NCBI GenBank assembly: GCA_947062475.1
Contig: CAMSQA010000006.1
Span: forward strand, 1-64,000
DNA from: an uncultured Clostridia bacterium
GTDB taxonomy: Bacteria > Bacillota > Clostridia > Christensenellales > UBA1242
Reading direction: 5' to 3'
Length of the DNA stretch: 64,000 bases
The notes beneath the pieces were generated by a model, which worked only from the letters and a program-made list of their open reading frames with translations, made no database searches and was not told where the DNA came from. Shown here piece by piece: positions 9,506 to 19,632 of the stretch (the first letter of the stretch is position 1; each line of letters opens with the position of its first letter). Both the position numbers and the translations under genes were made by a program.

Positions 9506-11590
9506 ATGAAAATAAAAGTTATGCGGATTGTTGCAATAATTTTGCTTTGTTGTGTTTCTCTTCTTTGTGTGGGTTGTGTGTTTGATAATACTGCTCAAGC
9601 ACCTGGCGATGATATGGGAAATTATGACCCTGACAATCCAGAAATACCTGATGAATATGACCCAGAAAATGCTGTGATAAGCATGTATGGCTCAAAGGTG
9701 CTTTATCGCCCAAACTCTTATGATTATGATGCTGGCTCTGGTGGCAATGGTGAAAAAAACAATTATTATGGCAATTATGCATTTTCAGTTTTAGAAGCAC
9801 TTTATAATTTTTATGGTATCACAAGTAACGCTGCTTATATAAATCAGGTCATGACAAAAAATGATGTAAATTATGATGTCACACAAATGATCAATAATTT
9901 GCCTTATTTTTATGATAGTATAAGATATCAAGTGAATGCAATTGGCACAGTCACACATGAAAAGGTTGGAGAGGGTGAAACTGAAGAGATTGAAAATTCA
10001 AAAGATCAATACTTTTTTGTTGCTGCCGATCACTCATCTCATTGGAAATGGTCTTTTGATTATGATGTCAATGAAGCGGTGACACCTTTTATTTCTGTTG
10101 AAGAAGAGGCAGTGATATATAGTGGAAATTATATTTATAATATTTTATATGGAAATGAAGAAAATTTTAAAATAGAATATCCTCAAGCTTATGATGTGGG
10201 GAAATTTAAAGACAATTATCAAAAAATTTATTTAGGCACAAGTGATAAAGCTGATGAAGAAAACTATTCTGATTTTGTCAAGACAATGGAATATGTGGTG
10301 TATAGTTATGCTTTAAATTTGGAGCCTCAAGCTGTGAATGTCACAATAAACAGAGGTGATAATCAGATTTTTGACCCTGCAACTGGTGAACATAATTTAT
10401 ATAGAATCACAATAGGTTCTTATGACAATGTGGATGCGGCACTTGAGGATATCACTGATTTGTTTCATAAAATAGGCTCTCATGTAGGGCTGATGAAAGA
10501 CCAAATCAGAAAGATTGCAAACTGGATCAAAGTCAACGTGATTGGGCTTGACACAAATATAAAAAATGATACTCTTTCAACCTATGACAGTGCGACAGCT
10601 GTCTATGATGCAGAAGGCAATTTGATTGACATTGAGTTTGCTGAAATTCCTTCAACAGAGACAAATGTCAACAGAAATTATGATGAAGCGGTTGATAAAA
10701 TTGTGAATTATGTTTGTCAATTTGCGACAATTGGCAGTGATTCTGATGGTGATGTGACCATTGATGACAGATTTTTGGCATCTGAGGTGAAGGAATATGC
10801 TGGGGATACATTCTTTATTGGAGGGGATGAAAACTTTCCAAAGCCACCTGAAAACATTGAGAATTTATCACCAAAAAGCATGTTGCCACTTGAGTATCAG
10901 TCTGTTGTGATTATGCTTGACAAGCCAGTTGCAATGAGTGACATGGCGGTTGCGCTTAAGTATGACGCTGATCTTAGTGGAACGACGCAAGGCGTATATG
11001 ACATGAGCAAGTATCTTGACATCATAGTGGAGCTTAACTATTACAGTCACAGGGCAAACAGGCTTATCACAATTGACAGTCAGAGGACGAGGGTCTATGA
11101 TGGGCCATATGAATTTGGTGTTGGGCCTGACACATATCCTGAGTATAATTTGCCTGACGATCATGGCACTGTTTGGTTTACGATTGATGGCAACAATCCT
11201 GATTATAAAGATCTTTTGATTGACACAGATGTGATTGAGGGTGTGCTTCCGATTGGGGCTTTCAACACTGACATTGGTGGAGGCATTCTTAAAACTGATG
11301 TTGGGCATAATGGATATAAAAAACCATTGGTTTCAAAAAATCCGCTTATACTTGTGGGCACAACTGATGTGAGAAAATATTATTCAATCATCGAGCCTGA
11401 CGATGGTGAGATTGGAGACCCTGAACTTACTTACACTACTGGAAGGCTTAATCCAGACAAGTTTAGTGGTTCTGATGGATGTGACTATCTTGAAATCACT
11501 TACAAGGTTTTGAAGAAGAAGGGTGACAGAAACACCAATTATTCATTCTACACAGGGCTTGTCAACTTTATGGATGCTGACATAAATTAA
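9506..11590 (+). CDS. putative lipoprotein, unknown function
   Basis: Signal peptide with lipobox LCVGC; AAGGAGGGAG RBS. Confidence 0.75.
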   Translation: MKIKVMRIVAIILLCCVSLLCVGCVFDNTAQAPGDDMGNYDPDNPEIPDEYDPENAVISMYGSKVLYRPNSYDYDAGSGGNGEKNNYYGNYAFSVLEALYNFYGITSNAAYINQVMTKNDVNYDVTQMINNLPYFYDSIRYQVNAIGTVTHEKVGEGETEEIENSKDQYFFVAADHSSHWKWSFDYDVNEAVTPFISVEEEAVIYSGNYIYNILYGNEENFKIEYPQAYDVGKFKDNYQKIYLGTSDKADEENYSDFVKTMEYVVYSYALNLEPQAVNVTINRGDNQIFDPATGEHNLYRITIGSYDNVDAALEDITDLFHKIGSHVGLMKDQIRKIANWIKVNVIGLDTNIKNDTLSTYDSATAVYDAEGNLIDIEFAEIPSTETNVNRNYDEAVDKIVNYVCQFATIGSDSDGDVTIDDRFLASEVKEYAGDTFFIGGDENFPKPPENIENLSPKSMLPLEYQSVVIMLDKPVAMSDMAVALKYDADLSGTTQGVYDMSKYLDIIVELNYYSHRANRLITIDSQRTRVYDGPYEFGVGPDTYPEYNLPDDHGTVWFTIDGNNPDYKDLLIDTDVIEGVLPIGAFNTDIGGGILKTDVGHNGYKKPLVSKNPLILVGTTDVRKYYSIIEPDDGEIGDPELTYTTGRLNPDKFSGSDGCDYLEITYKVLKKKGDRNTNYSFYTGLVNFMDADIN

Positions 11591-11599
11591 TATAAAAAG

Positions 11600-11631
11600 A
11601 CATCTTCTAGATTTGAAGATGTTTTTTTTTG
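11600..11631 (+). terminator. rho-independent terminator
   Basis: ACATCTTC-TAGATTT-GAAGATGT plus T-tract. Confidence 0.75.
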
Positions 11632-11776
11632 TGATTTTATTTTTTCCGCTTGATTTTTCTATAGGATTTTTGATGTGGTGGGAAAGAGAAGATATTATAT
11701 TCATTCACCTCGTAAAGTTTGATTTTGAAGTGGCAGTGAGTGAAAGAAGAGGGGGCTTTGGGATAAGACGGGGAAA

Positions 11777-11817
11777 GCGAGCGTGCGAAGGGCCGCCGTA
11801 GGTGGGCGAGCGTGCGA
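11777..11817. repeat. GC-rich duplicated 12-mer GCGAGCGTGCGA
   Basis: Exact copies at 11777-11788 and 11806-11817 in a local GC-rich patch. Confidence 0.7.
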
Positions 11818-11953
11818 GCGGAGCTATGCGGAGTGATAAAGTAATAAAGTGATACAATGATAGAGAGATTAAGCAAGTGAGAGGCAGTGCAAAATAAATT
11901 TTTAAAGAATAAAATTTGCTAGACAAAAGCATAGTGAAAATTGTAGAATTTAA

Positions 11954-14089
11954 GTGAATATGAAAGAAAAAGTCAGCACAAAATTAAAAGCAATCAATTT
12001 TCGATTAATCTTCTTTGGATTTTTATCGTTATTGTTTGGCATAATTGTGGCAAGAGAACTTTATAGTGGAGGGCTTGAAAAGATAATCATAACAAGTGTT
12101 GTCCTATTTGTTGTGATTGTGATTTTTTGTTATGCAAGAAGATTTAAAAGTTTGATTATGATATTGTGTTTGTTTCTTGTTGGAAATGGGTTATACTTCT
12201 TGGCAATTAAGACTTTTGATGATGTAAAAGAATATGATGGTCGGGTTGCGATTGTGGGAAGAGTGAGTGACGATATAAGAAATTATGACTATAGTGACAG
12301 GATTGTAATCGATAATGTAAAAATCAATGGTGAAAGTGGAAGAAAAATTGAAGTCGATGTGCAAAGTGGTTATGGCAGACTAAAAGCTGGTGATGTCATT
12401 GCCTTTGAAGGTGAGATTGAGAATGTTAAGCCATTTGTTTTAAGAAATTTTAATTCTCGTTATCACAGAAATGGTGTGAGATACACCTGCGATGTAAGTT
12501 TTAAAAATATTATCATAATCGAGCAAGACAAAGTCAAATTTGATGAGATGATTAGATTGAAAGTCAAGGAAAATCTTTTCAAATTTATGAGCGAGCGTAA
12601 TGCAGGTTTAAGTTATGCCGTCCTTTTTGGTGGCAAGAATGAAATTGATGGTGATGTTTACAAAACCTTTAAAAATGTTGGAATTATTCATTTATTGACT
12701 GTCAGTGGGTTACACGTAGGTTTTTTGGTGACGATATTTTATGGACTTTTAAAGAAATGTCATGTCAATCGCTTTGTCAGGACGATTATCACCATAATTT
12801 TTATCTGTTTTTATGCCTATCTTTGTGAGTTTTCGCCTGCAGTTATGAGAGCTGGGCTTATGGCAATGTTTTTCATCACCTCAAAAAGTTTTCATAAATG
12901 TTATGACACACTTACAAGTTTGGGTCTGTCTGGTTTTATAATTCTTCTGATAAGACCTCTTTACGCACTTGATATTGGCTATTTGATGTCTTGCTTCACA
13001 GTGTTTTCTATTGTGATGTTGTGTCCAGTGTTTACAAAGCTGTTTTCAAAAGTCATTCCGCACAAAATTGCAGAGCTTATCGCACTTTCAATTTCGGCAC
13101 AGATTGGAATTTTGCCCTTTCTTGGATATTTTGGGTCACAAGTTCATCTTCTCGCCTTTGTCATCAACAGCATAGTTGTGCCAATCTTTGCAATTTTGTA
13201 TCCTTTTCTATTTGTGGTTAGCATGTTTGGCACATTCATACCTTTTATAAATTATCTTCTTGTGCTTGCAGATTTTGTGTTTGATTTTATTGTTGCTATT
13301 GCACAATTTTTTGAAAAGTCGTGGCTGTCTTTTCCGATTGATGCAGAGTATTTTGGTGCCACGATAGTATTGTTTGTTGGGCTGTTTATGCTTAGCGGAT
13401 ATTTCATGACGGAGGGCTTTAAAAAGTTTTTGATATTTTCTCTTCTTTCACTTGCTCTTGCCTTTTCAATCGGGATATATAAAATCCCTATAAAAGAGAA
13501 AAATAACATTGTTGTTTTAAGTTCTGGTTCTCGCCAAAGTTTGATTGTCAACAATTCGGCAGGTGAAAGTCTTGTTGTGGGCTATGACTATGCTCTTGAA
13601 AGATATAATCGCTCTTACAATGTTGGCGGACTTGATTATTTTCTTTCAAACTCAACACAATTTTCAGAGAAGGTCATTGATGATTATTCTAAGTTTGGCA
13701 TTAAAAGATTTTTCGGCTATGGTGGGATGGCAAACCAAGAAAAATATCATCTTCTTCAATATGGTCAAGTTGTGAAAATAGGCGGATTTGAAATTGAGTA
13801 TATAGATTATGATAATGAAATAATAGGTTCTCGAATAAAGACCGATAAATTTTGTATTTTTGTTGCCATTGATGGTGATTTGAGTTATAATATTATCAAA
13901 AGCGAAATCCTGCCAAAAGTCAAACCTGATGTTGTTTTTATTGGCAGTGGCGAAATTGAAGAGAAAAGCCATGACTTCTTGCTTGTGACAAATGACAAAA
14001 ATCAATATGCCGATTTTTCAAGCAAGAAAAATGGAAATTTTAAATTATGTTATGGTGGCAGCAGTTTCACCATGAGGGGGATAGATTGA
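11954..14089 (+). CDS. comEC: ComEC/Rec2-family DNA uptake channel protein
   Basis: Multi-TM competence domain; HLLTVSGLHVGFL motif; followed by holA. Confidence 0.85.
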   Translation: MNMKEKVSTKLKAINFRLIFFGFLSLLFGIIVARELYSGGLEKIIITSVVLFVVIVIFCYARRFKSLIMILCLFLVGNGLYFLAIKTFDDVKEYDGRVAIVGRVSDDIRNYDYSDRIVIDNVKINGESGRKIEVDVQSGYGRLKAGDVIAFEGEIENVKPFVLRNFNSRYHRNGVRYTCDVSFKNIIIIEQDKVKFDEMIRLKVKENLFKFMSERNAGLSYAVLFGGKNEIDGDVYKTFKNVGIIHLLTVSGLHVGFLVTIFYGLLKKCHVNRFVRTIITIIFICFYAYLCEFSPAVMRAGLMAMFFITSKSFHKCYDTLTSLGLSGFIILLIRPLYALDIGYLMSCFTVFSIVMLCPVFTKLFSKVIPHKIAELIALSISAQIGILPFLGYFGSQVHLLAFVINSIVVPIFAILYPFLFVVSMFGTFIPFINYLLVLADFVFDFIVAIAQFFEKSWLSFPIDAEYFGATIVLFVGLFMLSGYFMTEGFKKFLIFSLLSLALAFSIGIYKIPIKEKNNIVVLSSGSRQSLIVNNSAGESLVVGYDYALERYNRSYNVGGLDYFLSNSTQFSEKVIDDYSKFGIKRFFGYGGMANQEKYHLLQYGQVVKIGGFEIEYIDYDNEIIGSRIKTDKFCIFVAIDGDLSYNIIKSEILPKVKPDVVFIGSGEIEEKSHDFLLVTNDKNQYADFSSKKNGNFKLCYGGSSFTMRGID

Positions 14090-15030
14090 AAAAATTGAAG
14101 GCGGGACTTAAAGAAAGGATTGATAATTGTTATCTTTTTGAAGGTGACGATTATGAGCTTTTTTGTCGTGGCTATTCAATGATTTTAAGGGCGAGTGGAC
14201 TTGCAATTCCAGAAATCAACCTTGCAATATTTGATGATGAAAACTATTCAATGAAGGCGGTTATTGATGCCTGTCAGGTTATGCCTATGGGCACAGAATA
14301 TCGGGTTGTGCTTTTGAAAAATATAGAAAAATTTAATGAAAATGACAAAAAAATGCTTGCAAATTATCTCAAATTGCCAATTTCAACCACAATTTTGATT
14401 ATTTTTGACTTTTATAATAAATTGTCAACCCTCAAAAATTCATGCACTTTTGTTGATTGCAACCGCTTTGACAGGGCAACTTTATCTTCTGTTGTCGTCA
14501 ATGATTTTGCAAAGAAAAACAAAAAAATTAGTGCTGAAGCACTTGAGTGCTTGATTGATTATTGCAATGGTTATCTTTCCCGCATTGTCTGTGAGATTGA
14601 CAAACTTGTCTATTATGATTTTGAAAATTCACTGATTACAAAGAAGATGATTGAAGAGCTTGTCGCAAAGGACAATGAAGTTGTGGTCTTTCAGCTGACT
14701 GAGGCAATTGCAACACGAAAGGCGGACAGGGCATTGCAAATTTTGGAAGCTGTTAAAAAAGAAATGGGAATATTTGGTCTTATCATAAATCATTTTAGAA
14801 GGCTTTTCTTTATTTCAATTTCAGACCTTGAGGACGCACAACTTGCATCGCTTTTAAATGTCAAAGAATATGCTATTTCAAAGCAAAAAGCTCAGGTCAA
14901 AAACTTTTCTAAAATGCAACTAAAAAAAATCTACGCCCTTCTTGAAGAGGTGGATTATTCAATCAAAAGCGGGGCTATGCTTCAAGAAAACGCACTTTAT
15001 TATCTTGTCCTTTCAATCCTTTATATTTAA
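14047..15030 (+). CDS. holA: DNA polymerase III subunit delta (probable start TTG 14086)
   Basis: HolA-like sequence downstream of comEC; GAGGGGG RBS near 14075. Confidence 0.75.
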   Translation: MLWWQQFHHEGDRLKKLKAGLKERIDNCYLFEGDDYELFCRGYSMILRASGLAIPEINLAIFDDENYSMKAVIDACQVMPMGTEYRVVLLKNIEKFNENDKKMLANYLKLPISTTILIIFDFYNKLSTLKNSCTFVDCNRFDRATLSSVVVNDFAKKNKKISAEALECLIDYCNGYLSRIVCEIDKLVYYDFENSLITKKMIEELVAKDNEVVVFQLTEAIATRKADRALQILEAVKKEMGIFGLIINHFRRLFFISISDLEDAQLASLLNVKEYAISKQKAQVKNFSKMQLKKIYALLEEVDYSIKSGAMLQENALYYLVLSILYI

Positions 15031-15068
15031 ATTCAAAACAAAACTTCTTATATGGGAGTTTTGTTTTT

Positions 15069-15401
15069 TTAATCAAAAAATATAGTGTTTGTGTGCTTAT
15101 TTATAAGTCCGCCTTTTTGCAAACCTATTGTTTTTTCGATTTTTTCAATAACTTCCAATGGGATTAAGTCATCAAGGATTTTGTCCAGTTGGTCAAGTGT
15201 GATATCACATCTCATTGCAAATTCTTTGCGGGTTAAATGATTTTTTGCAATATATATCAATATTGGGTGCAATTTTATTTTGCTTCTTGAAATTTCATCA
15301 ATCTCAAAATCAGATATCTTTTGATTAGGGTCAAAAAAATCAATATGATCTTCATTTAAGAAAAATTCAAATTCTTTATTTTTCATATATATACCTCTCA
15401 A
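15069..15401 (-). CDS. small HTH-like protein
   Basis: KNHLTRKEFAMRCDITLDQLDKIL HTH-like; divergent from XRE gene. Confidence 0.5.
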   Translation of the reverse strand: MRGIYMKNKEFEFFLNEDHIDFFDPNQKISDFEIDEISRSKIKLHPILIYIAKNHLTRKEFAMRCDITLDQLDKILDDLIPLEVIEKIEKTIGLQKGGLINKHTNTIFFD

Positions 15402-15462
15402 ATAATACCAATATTGGGAATTATGTAATTATTTTTCCCAAATAAGAGATAATACAATTGTT

Positions 15463-15669
15463 ATGACAAAAGCAGGCGATAGAATAAAATCATTAAGAAA
15501 AGAAAGAAAATTAACTTTATTGACTCTTGCTGAGGCAACAGGCTTGTCTAAATCAGCAATAAATAGATGGGAAAATAATAAGGCAGACATAAATGGTGAG
15601 GCGATTGTTAAACTTGCAATATTTTTTAATGTAAGTGCAGATTATTTGCTAGGAATTTCAGATTTTTGA
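15463..15669 (+). CDS. XRE-family HTH regulator
   Basis: GDRIKSLRKERKLTLLTLAEATGLSKSAINRWEN..DYLLGISD. Confidence 0.85.
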   Translation: MTKAGDRIKSLRKERKLTLLTLAEATGLSKSAINRWENNKADINGEAIVKLAIFFNVSADYLLGISDF

Positions 15670-15767
15670 TTATATCTAAAAGTATTATGTTATTCTCTAA
15701 ATATTATAATTCCCATTTTCGGGAAAGTCAAATATTTTTCCCATAAATGAGATATAATTTTTGTATT

Positions 15768-15974
15768 ATGAAATTAGCAGCAGAGAGAATTAAAAGTTTA
15801 AGAGATGAAAGAGGATTGACTCAAGTTGAACTTGGAAAAGTGATTGGGGTGTCAAAATCATCAATATGTAGGTGGGAAAAGGATCAAGCAGACTTAAAGG
15901 GTGAGTATGCTATTCGCCTTGCTGAATATTTTGATGTGTCTATTGATTATCTGCTTGGAAAAACTGAGTATTGA
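15768..15974 (+). CDS. XRE-family HTH regulator
   Basis: RIKSLRDERGLTQVELGKVIGVSKSSICRWEK..DYLLGKTEY; start chosen at 15768. Confidence 0.85.
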   Translation: MKLAAERIKSLRDERGLTQVELGKVIGVSKSSICRWEKDQADLKGEYAIRLAEYFDVSIDYLLGKTEY

Positions 15975-15995
15975 AATTTTTCAAAAGAAGGGATT

Positions 15996-16202
15996 ATGAC
16001 AAAATTTGCAGAACGATTGTTTGAACTTAGAGAAGAAAACAAAGTTACAATGGAAGTTTTAGCTGAATATTTGAAAGTAAATAAATCGACCATAAGTAAA
16101 TGGGAGAGGAAAAAGAGCACTCCAAATATTGATTATGCTTATCAAATTGCACTGTATTTCAATGTGTCTTGTGATTTTTTGTTAGGTTTAGAAGATAATT
16201 AA
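15996..16202 (+). CDS. XRE-family HTH regulator
   Basis: RLFELREENKVTMEVLAEYLKVNKSTISKWERKK. Confidence 0.85.
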   Translation: MTKFAERLFELREENKVTMEVLAEYLKVNKSTISKWERKKSTPNIDYAYQIALYFNVSCDFLLGLEDN

Positions 16203-16427
16203 ATAATATAACCATTGATTATTTGCTGGGAAAAACTGAATTTTAAAATGGGGGAAATATCCCCATTTTTTATTAAACTTTACTTTTTTTATTATTTTTG
16301 CGATAAAACTTTACTTTTTGAAAGTGATTTGCCTTTGTAAGTAAAGCAATTTATTTTTCGCCATGTTGCCTTTTTTGATTGTGTTTTTATTTTGATTGTG
16401 TTATATTATTTTTTAGAGGTATGTTTT

Positions 16428-17735
16428 ATGATTAAGCCTATTGTGGCAATTGTTGGTAGACCAAATGTGGGGAAAAGCACATTTTTTAATAAAATTTGTG
16501 GCAAAAGAATAAGCATTGTTGATGATACGCCAGGTGTAACACGTGACAGAATTTATGCTGATGCCAATTGGGCTGGTCATGATTTCACATTGATTGACAC
16601 GGGCGGAATTGACAGTGGCAGTGATGACCTTTTTCAGGCTGACATAAAAAAGCAGGCATTGTTTGCGGTGCAAGAGGCAGACGTTGTGGTGCTTCTTGTT
16701 GACGGTAGAGTGGGGGTCACCACCAATGATGAAGAAGTGGCTTCAATTCTTCTTCGTCACAAGGTGCCAGTTGTCTTGGTGGTCAATAAGCTTGACAATT
16801 TTGAGGTTGAAAAGACCTATGAGTTTTATAGTCTTGGTCTTGGTGAGCCCCATCCGCTTTCAGTGCATCAAAGCAAGGGAATAGGCGATATATTGGATGA
16901 GATAGTCAAAAATTTTAAGCTAAAAGATATTGAATATGACCAAAGTGTGACAAGGGTTGCAGTTGTCGGCAGACCAAATGTGGGCAAGAGTAGCATTGTC
17001 AACAGGCTCATCGGCAGTGATAGAGTGGTTGTCAGTGACATTGAAGGGACAACAAGGGATGCGGTGCTTGTGCCATTTAAATACAATAAAAAGGACTATG
17101 CTCTTGTTGACACAGCGGGGCTTAGAAGGCAGCGCTCGGTTGAAAGGGTCTCGATTGAGGGGTATTCGGTGCTGAGGACTATGTCGGCGATTGATGAGGC
17201 AGATGTTGCAATCATCGTCTTTGATGGAAGCAAGGATTTGACTGAACAGGATATTCGCATTGCAGGCTATGTTGACGAGGCTGGCAAGCCAAGTGTGATT
17301 GTTGTCAACAAGTGGGACATCAAAATAAAAAGTAAGGATGACTATATCACGATGCTGAAAAATGAACTTGCTTTTATGAGTTATTTCAAAGTAATATTTG
17401 TCTCTGCGTTGACGGGTGCCAGCATTGGTCAGATTATGGAAAAGGTGGAAGAAAGTTATGCTAATGCCTGCAAAAGAATTTCAACAGGTCAGCTTAATGA
17501 TCTTCTTCATGATGCGATTTTGAATTTTGAGCCTCCTGCTCATAATGGGGCAAGGGTGAAAATAAGATACATCACCCAAGCATCGACAAATCCGCCTACC
17601 TTTGTTTTATTTGTCAACAATCCAAAACTTATCAATTTTTCATACAAAAGATATCTTGAAAATAGATTTAGAGAAAGAATAGACCTTGCTGGCACTCCTG
17701 TGAGGTTTGTAATTAAAGGAAAGGGGGAGGAATAA
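16428..17735 (+). CDS. der: ribosome assembly GTPase Der (EngA)
   Basis: Two G domains each with GRPNVGKS; C-terminal KH-like domain. Confidence 0.97.
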   Translation: MIKPIVAIVGRPNVGKSTFFNKICGKRISIVDDTPGVTRDRIYADANWAGHDFTLIDTGGIDSGSDDLFQADIKKQALFAVQEADVVVLLVDGRVGVTTNDEEVASILLRHKVPVVLVVNKLDNFEVEKTYEFYSLGLGEPHPLSVHQSKGIGDILDEIVKNFKLKDIEYDQSVTRVAVVGRPNVGKSSIVNRLIGSDRVVVSDIEGTTRDAVLVPFKYNKKDYALVDTAGLRRQRSVERVSIEGYSVLRTMSAIDEADVAIIVFDGSKDLTEQDIRIAGYVDEAGKPSVIVVNKWDIKIKSKDDYITMLKNELAFMSYFKVIFVSALTGASIGQIMEKVEESYANACKRISTGQLNDLLHDAILNFEPPAHNGARVKIRYITQASTNPPTFVLFVNNPKLINFSYKRYLENRFRERIDLAGTPVRFVIKGKGEE

Positions 17736-18523
17736 TGGTTGAATCAGTATTATTTTTAGTGCTTGCAAGTTTTGTTAGCTATTTTATTGGGACTATCAAT
17801 TTTTCAAAGATTATTGCTTGGCGGGCAAGACGCAAAGACATTACTCAACTTGGAAGCAACAATCCTGGTGCGATGAACATGCTTCGCAATTTTGGATTTG
17901 GACTTGCACTTTTGACTTTTGTGGCAGAGGTGCTTAAAGCTGGTCTGACTTGTCTTACATTTAAGCTTATTTATGACCATTTTGATGTTTGGGGTGGCGG
18001 TGATTTTGTCTATTATCTTGCTGGTTTTTTTCTCATGCTTGGCTATAATTTCCCTATTTGGAACAAGTTTAAGGGTGGAAAAGGAGTGGCATGTATGTCG
18101 GGTATCTTCATTTTTTCACCAATTTGGTATGTGAGTCTTGGCTGGTTTGTTGTTTGCTTCTTCCTATTTTTGATTATCGATATTGGCTCGGTGATTTCTT
18201 TCACTTTCACTGGTGGACTTGCAATTGCAACAACTGTTTTCTTCTGGCTTCAAAACTATTCTGTCTGGGTGGCTTCTTATGTGACAGCTATGGTTTGGGT
18301 GCTTTATATTCTCATTCTTTTCAGGCATAGGGCAAACTTTAAGCGACTGTTTAATGGCACTGAAACTAAGGTTGGCTTTAAGGATAAAGTCAAAAAGGTT
18401 TTCAAACACAACAAAGGTGAGCGAATAATTGACGAAGCAAATGTGGAAAGTGATGTTGAAGCTGAAATCGTCATTGAAGAGCAAAATGATTATCAAAAAC
18501 CTTCTGAAGAAGATAAAGAATAA
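17735..18523 (+). CDS. plsY: acyl-phosphate glycerol-3-phosphate acyltransferase PlsY
   Basis: GTINFSKI, GSNNPGAMN and GGKGVA motifs; downstream of der. Confidence 0.9.
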   Translation: MVESVLFLVLASFVSYFIGTINFSKIIAWRARRKDITQLGSNNPGAMNMLRNFGFGLALLTFVAEVLKAGLTCLTFKLIYDHFDVWGGGDFVYYLAGFFLMLGYNFPIWNKFKGGKGVACMSGIFIFSPIWYVSLGWFVVCFFLFLIIDIGSVISFTFTGGLAIATTVFFWLQNYSVWVASYVTAMVWVLYILILFRHRANFKRLFNGTETKVGFKDKVKKVFKHNKGERIIDEANVESDVEAEIVIEEQNDYQKPSEEDKE

Positions 18524-18630
18524 AAAAGATGTCTATTATAGACATTTTTTATTGAAATTTATATCATTCGTTTTCAAAATAGTTATTGACTAAATTTATT
18601 ATTGTGATATAATTCTAAGAAGGAGTAATT

Positions 18631-19506
18631 ATGAAATATGTTTATTTTTCAGAAGAAGAATTGCTTTATAAAATTAAAACTTTTGGTGGAGAGGTAGTCA
18701 AGAGTTTTGCTGACGAAGTTTTAGATAATGAAAAATTAATGTATGAGGCTATTAAGACTTATCCTTATGCTTTAGATTATGCTTCAAAAAGGTTGCAAAA
18801 TGATAAAGATTTTGTTATAAAGGCTGTTCAATATTATCCTCGTGCTCTTCACTACGCATCAGAAGAATTGCAAGATAATATAATAATTGTCACTGAAGCA
18901 GTCAAAAGAGATGGAATATCTCTTAGGTTTGCTTCAGAAAGATTGAGAGATGATAAAAAAACAGTTTTAGTTGCTGTCAAAAATAATGGCTTAGCATTGG
19001 AAGAAGCGTCAAAAACATTGCAAGATGATTATGATGTTGTCAAAGAGGCTGTCAAATCGAAGCCGCTTGCTTTAGAATATGCCTCAGAAGAACAGAGGGA
19101 TAATCTTGAAATCGTGCTTGCAGCCATGCTTAAAGATGAAAGTGTATTTGATTATGCCTCTAGTAGGCTTTACTATAATAGAGCCATACGAAATGCAAGT
19201 AAAGAAACCCTAAAACAATGGTATGCCATTTGCAAAGATCCTAAAAATTTTGCAATGCTTGACAGAGATTTCTTTTTAAGAAAAAACAGAAGATATTTGG
19301 AAGTTGCCATTGAGGCTGTAAAAGAACAATTGAAAAAGCTACCTGACACAGAAGAGAACAGGGCATATATTCAAAATATGATAAAATTTATAAAAGAAAT
19401 TACTGAAAGCAAAAAGTTGAAAGTTAAGGAAGAGAGAAAACGGCAGAAAATCCAACAAAATTATGAAAAAGAAATTGATCGTGGTTTAGATGATATCATA
19501 AAATAA
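18631..19506 (+). CDS. DUF4116-repeat protein
   Basis: Repeated units AL-YAS--LQ(D/N)---V--AV. Confidence 0.8.
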   Translation: MKYVYFSEEELLYKIKTFGGEVVKSFADEVLDNEKLMYEAIKTYPYALDYASKRLQNDKDFVIKAVQYYPRALHYASEELQDNIIIVTEAVKRDGISLRFASERLRDDKKTVLVAVKNNGLALEEASKTLQDDYDVVKEAVKSKPLALEYASEEQRDNLEIVLAAMLKDESVFDYASSRLYYNRAIRNASKETLKQWYAICKDPKNFAMLDRDFFLRKNRRYLEVAIEAVKEQLKKLPDTEENRAYIQNMIKFIKEITESKKLKVKEERKRQKIQQNYEKEIDRGLDDIIK

Positions 19507-19632
19507 TATGATTTTTTAGTAAAAAAGCATGCTTGCGAGTATGCTTTTTTTGACTTTATATTTTATTTTTCCGCTTTTGTTCTAACTTCTATTTTGCTTG
19601 CATAAGTTATCGTGTCGCATGGAGGATAAATA

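Noticed and set aside
11613-11932. ORFs over the GC-rich patch (62, 79, 75 aa)
   Set aside because: Mutually overlapping on both strands, low-complexity, no convincing RBS.
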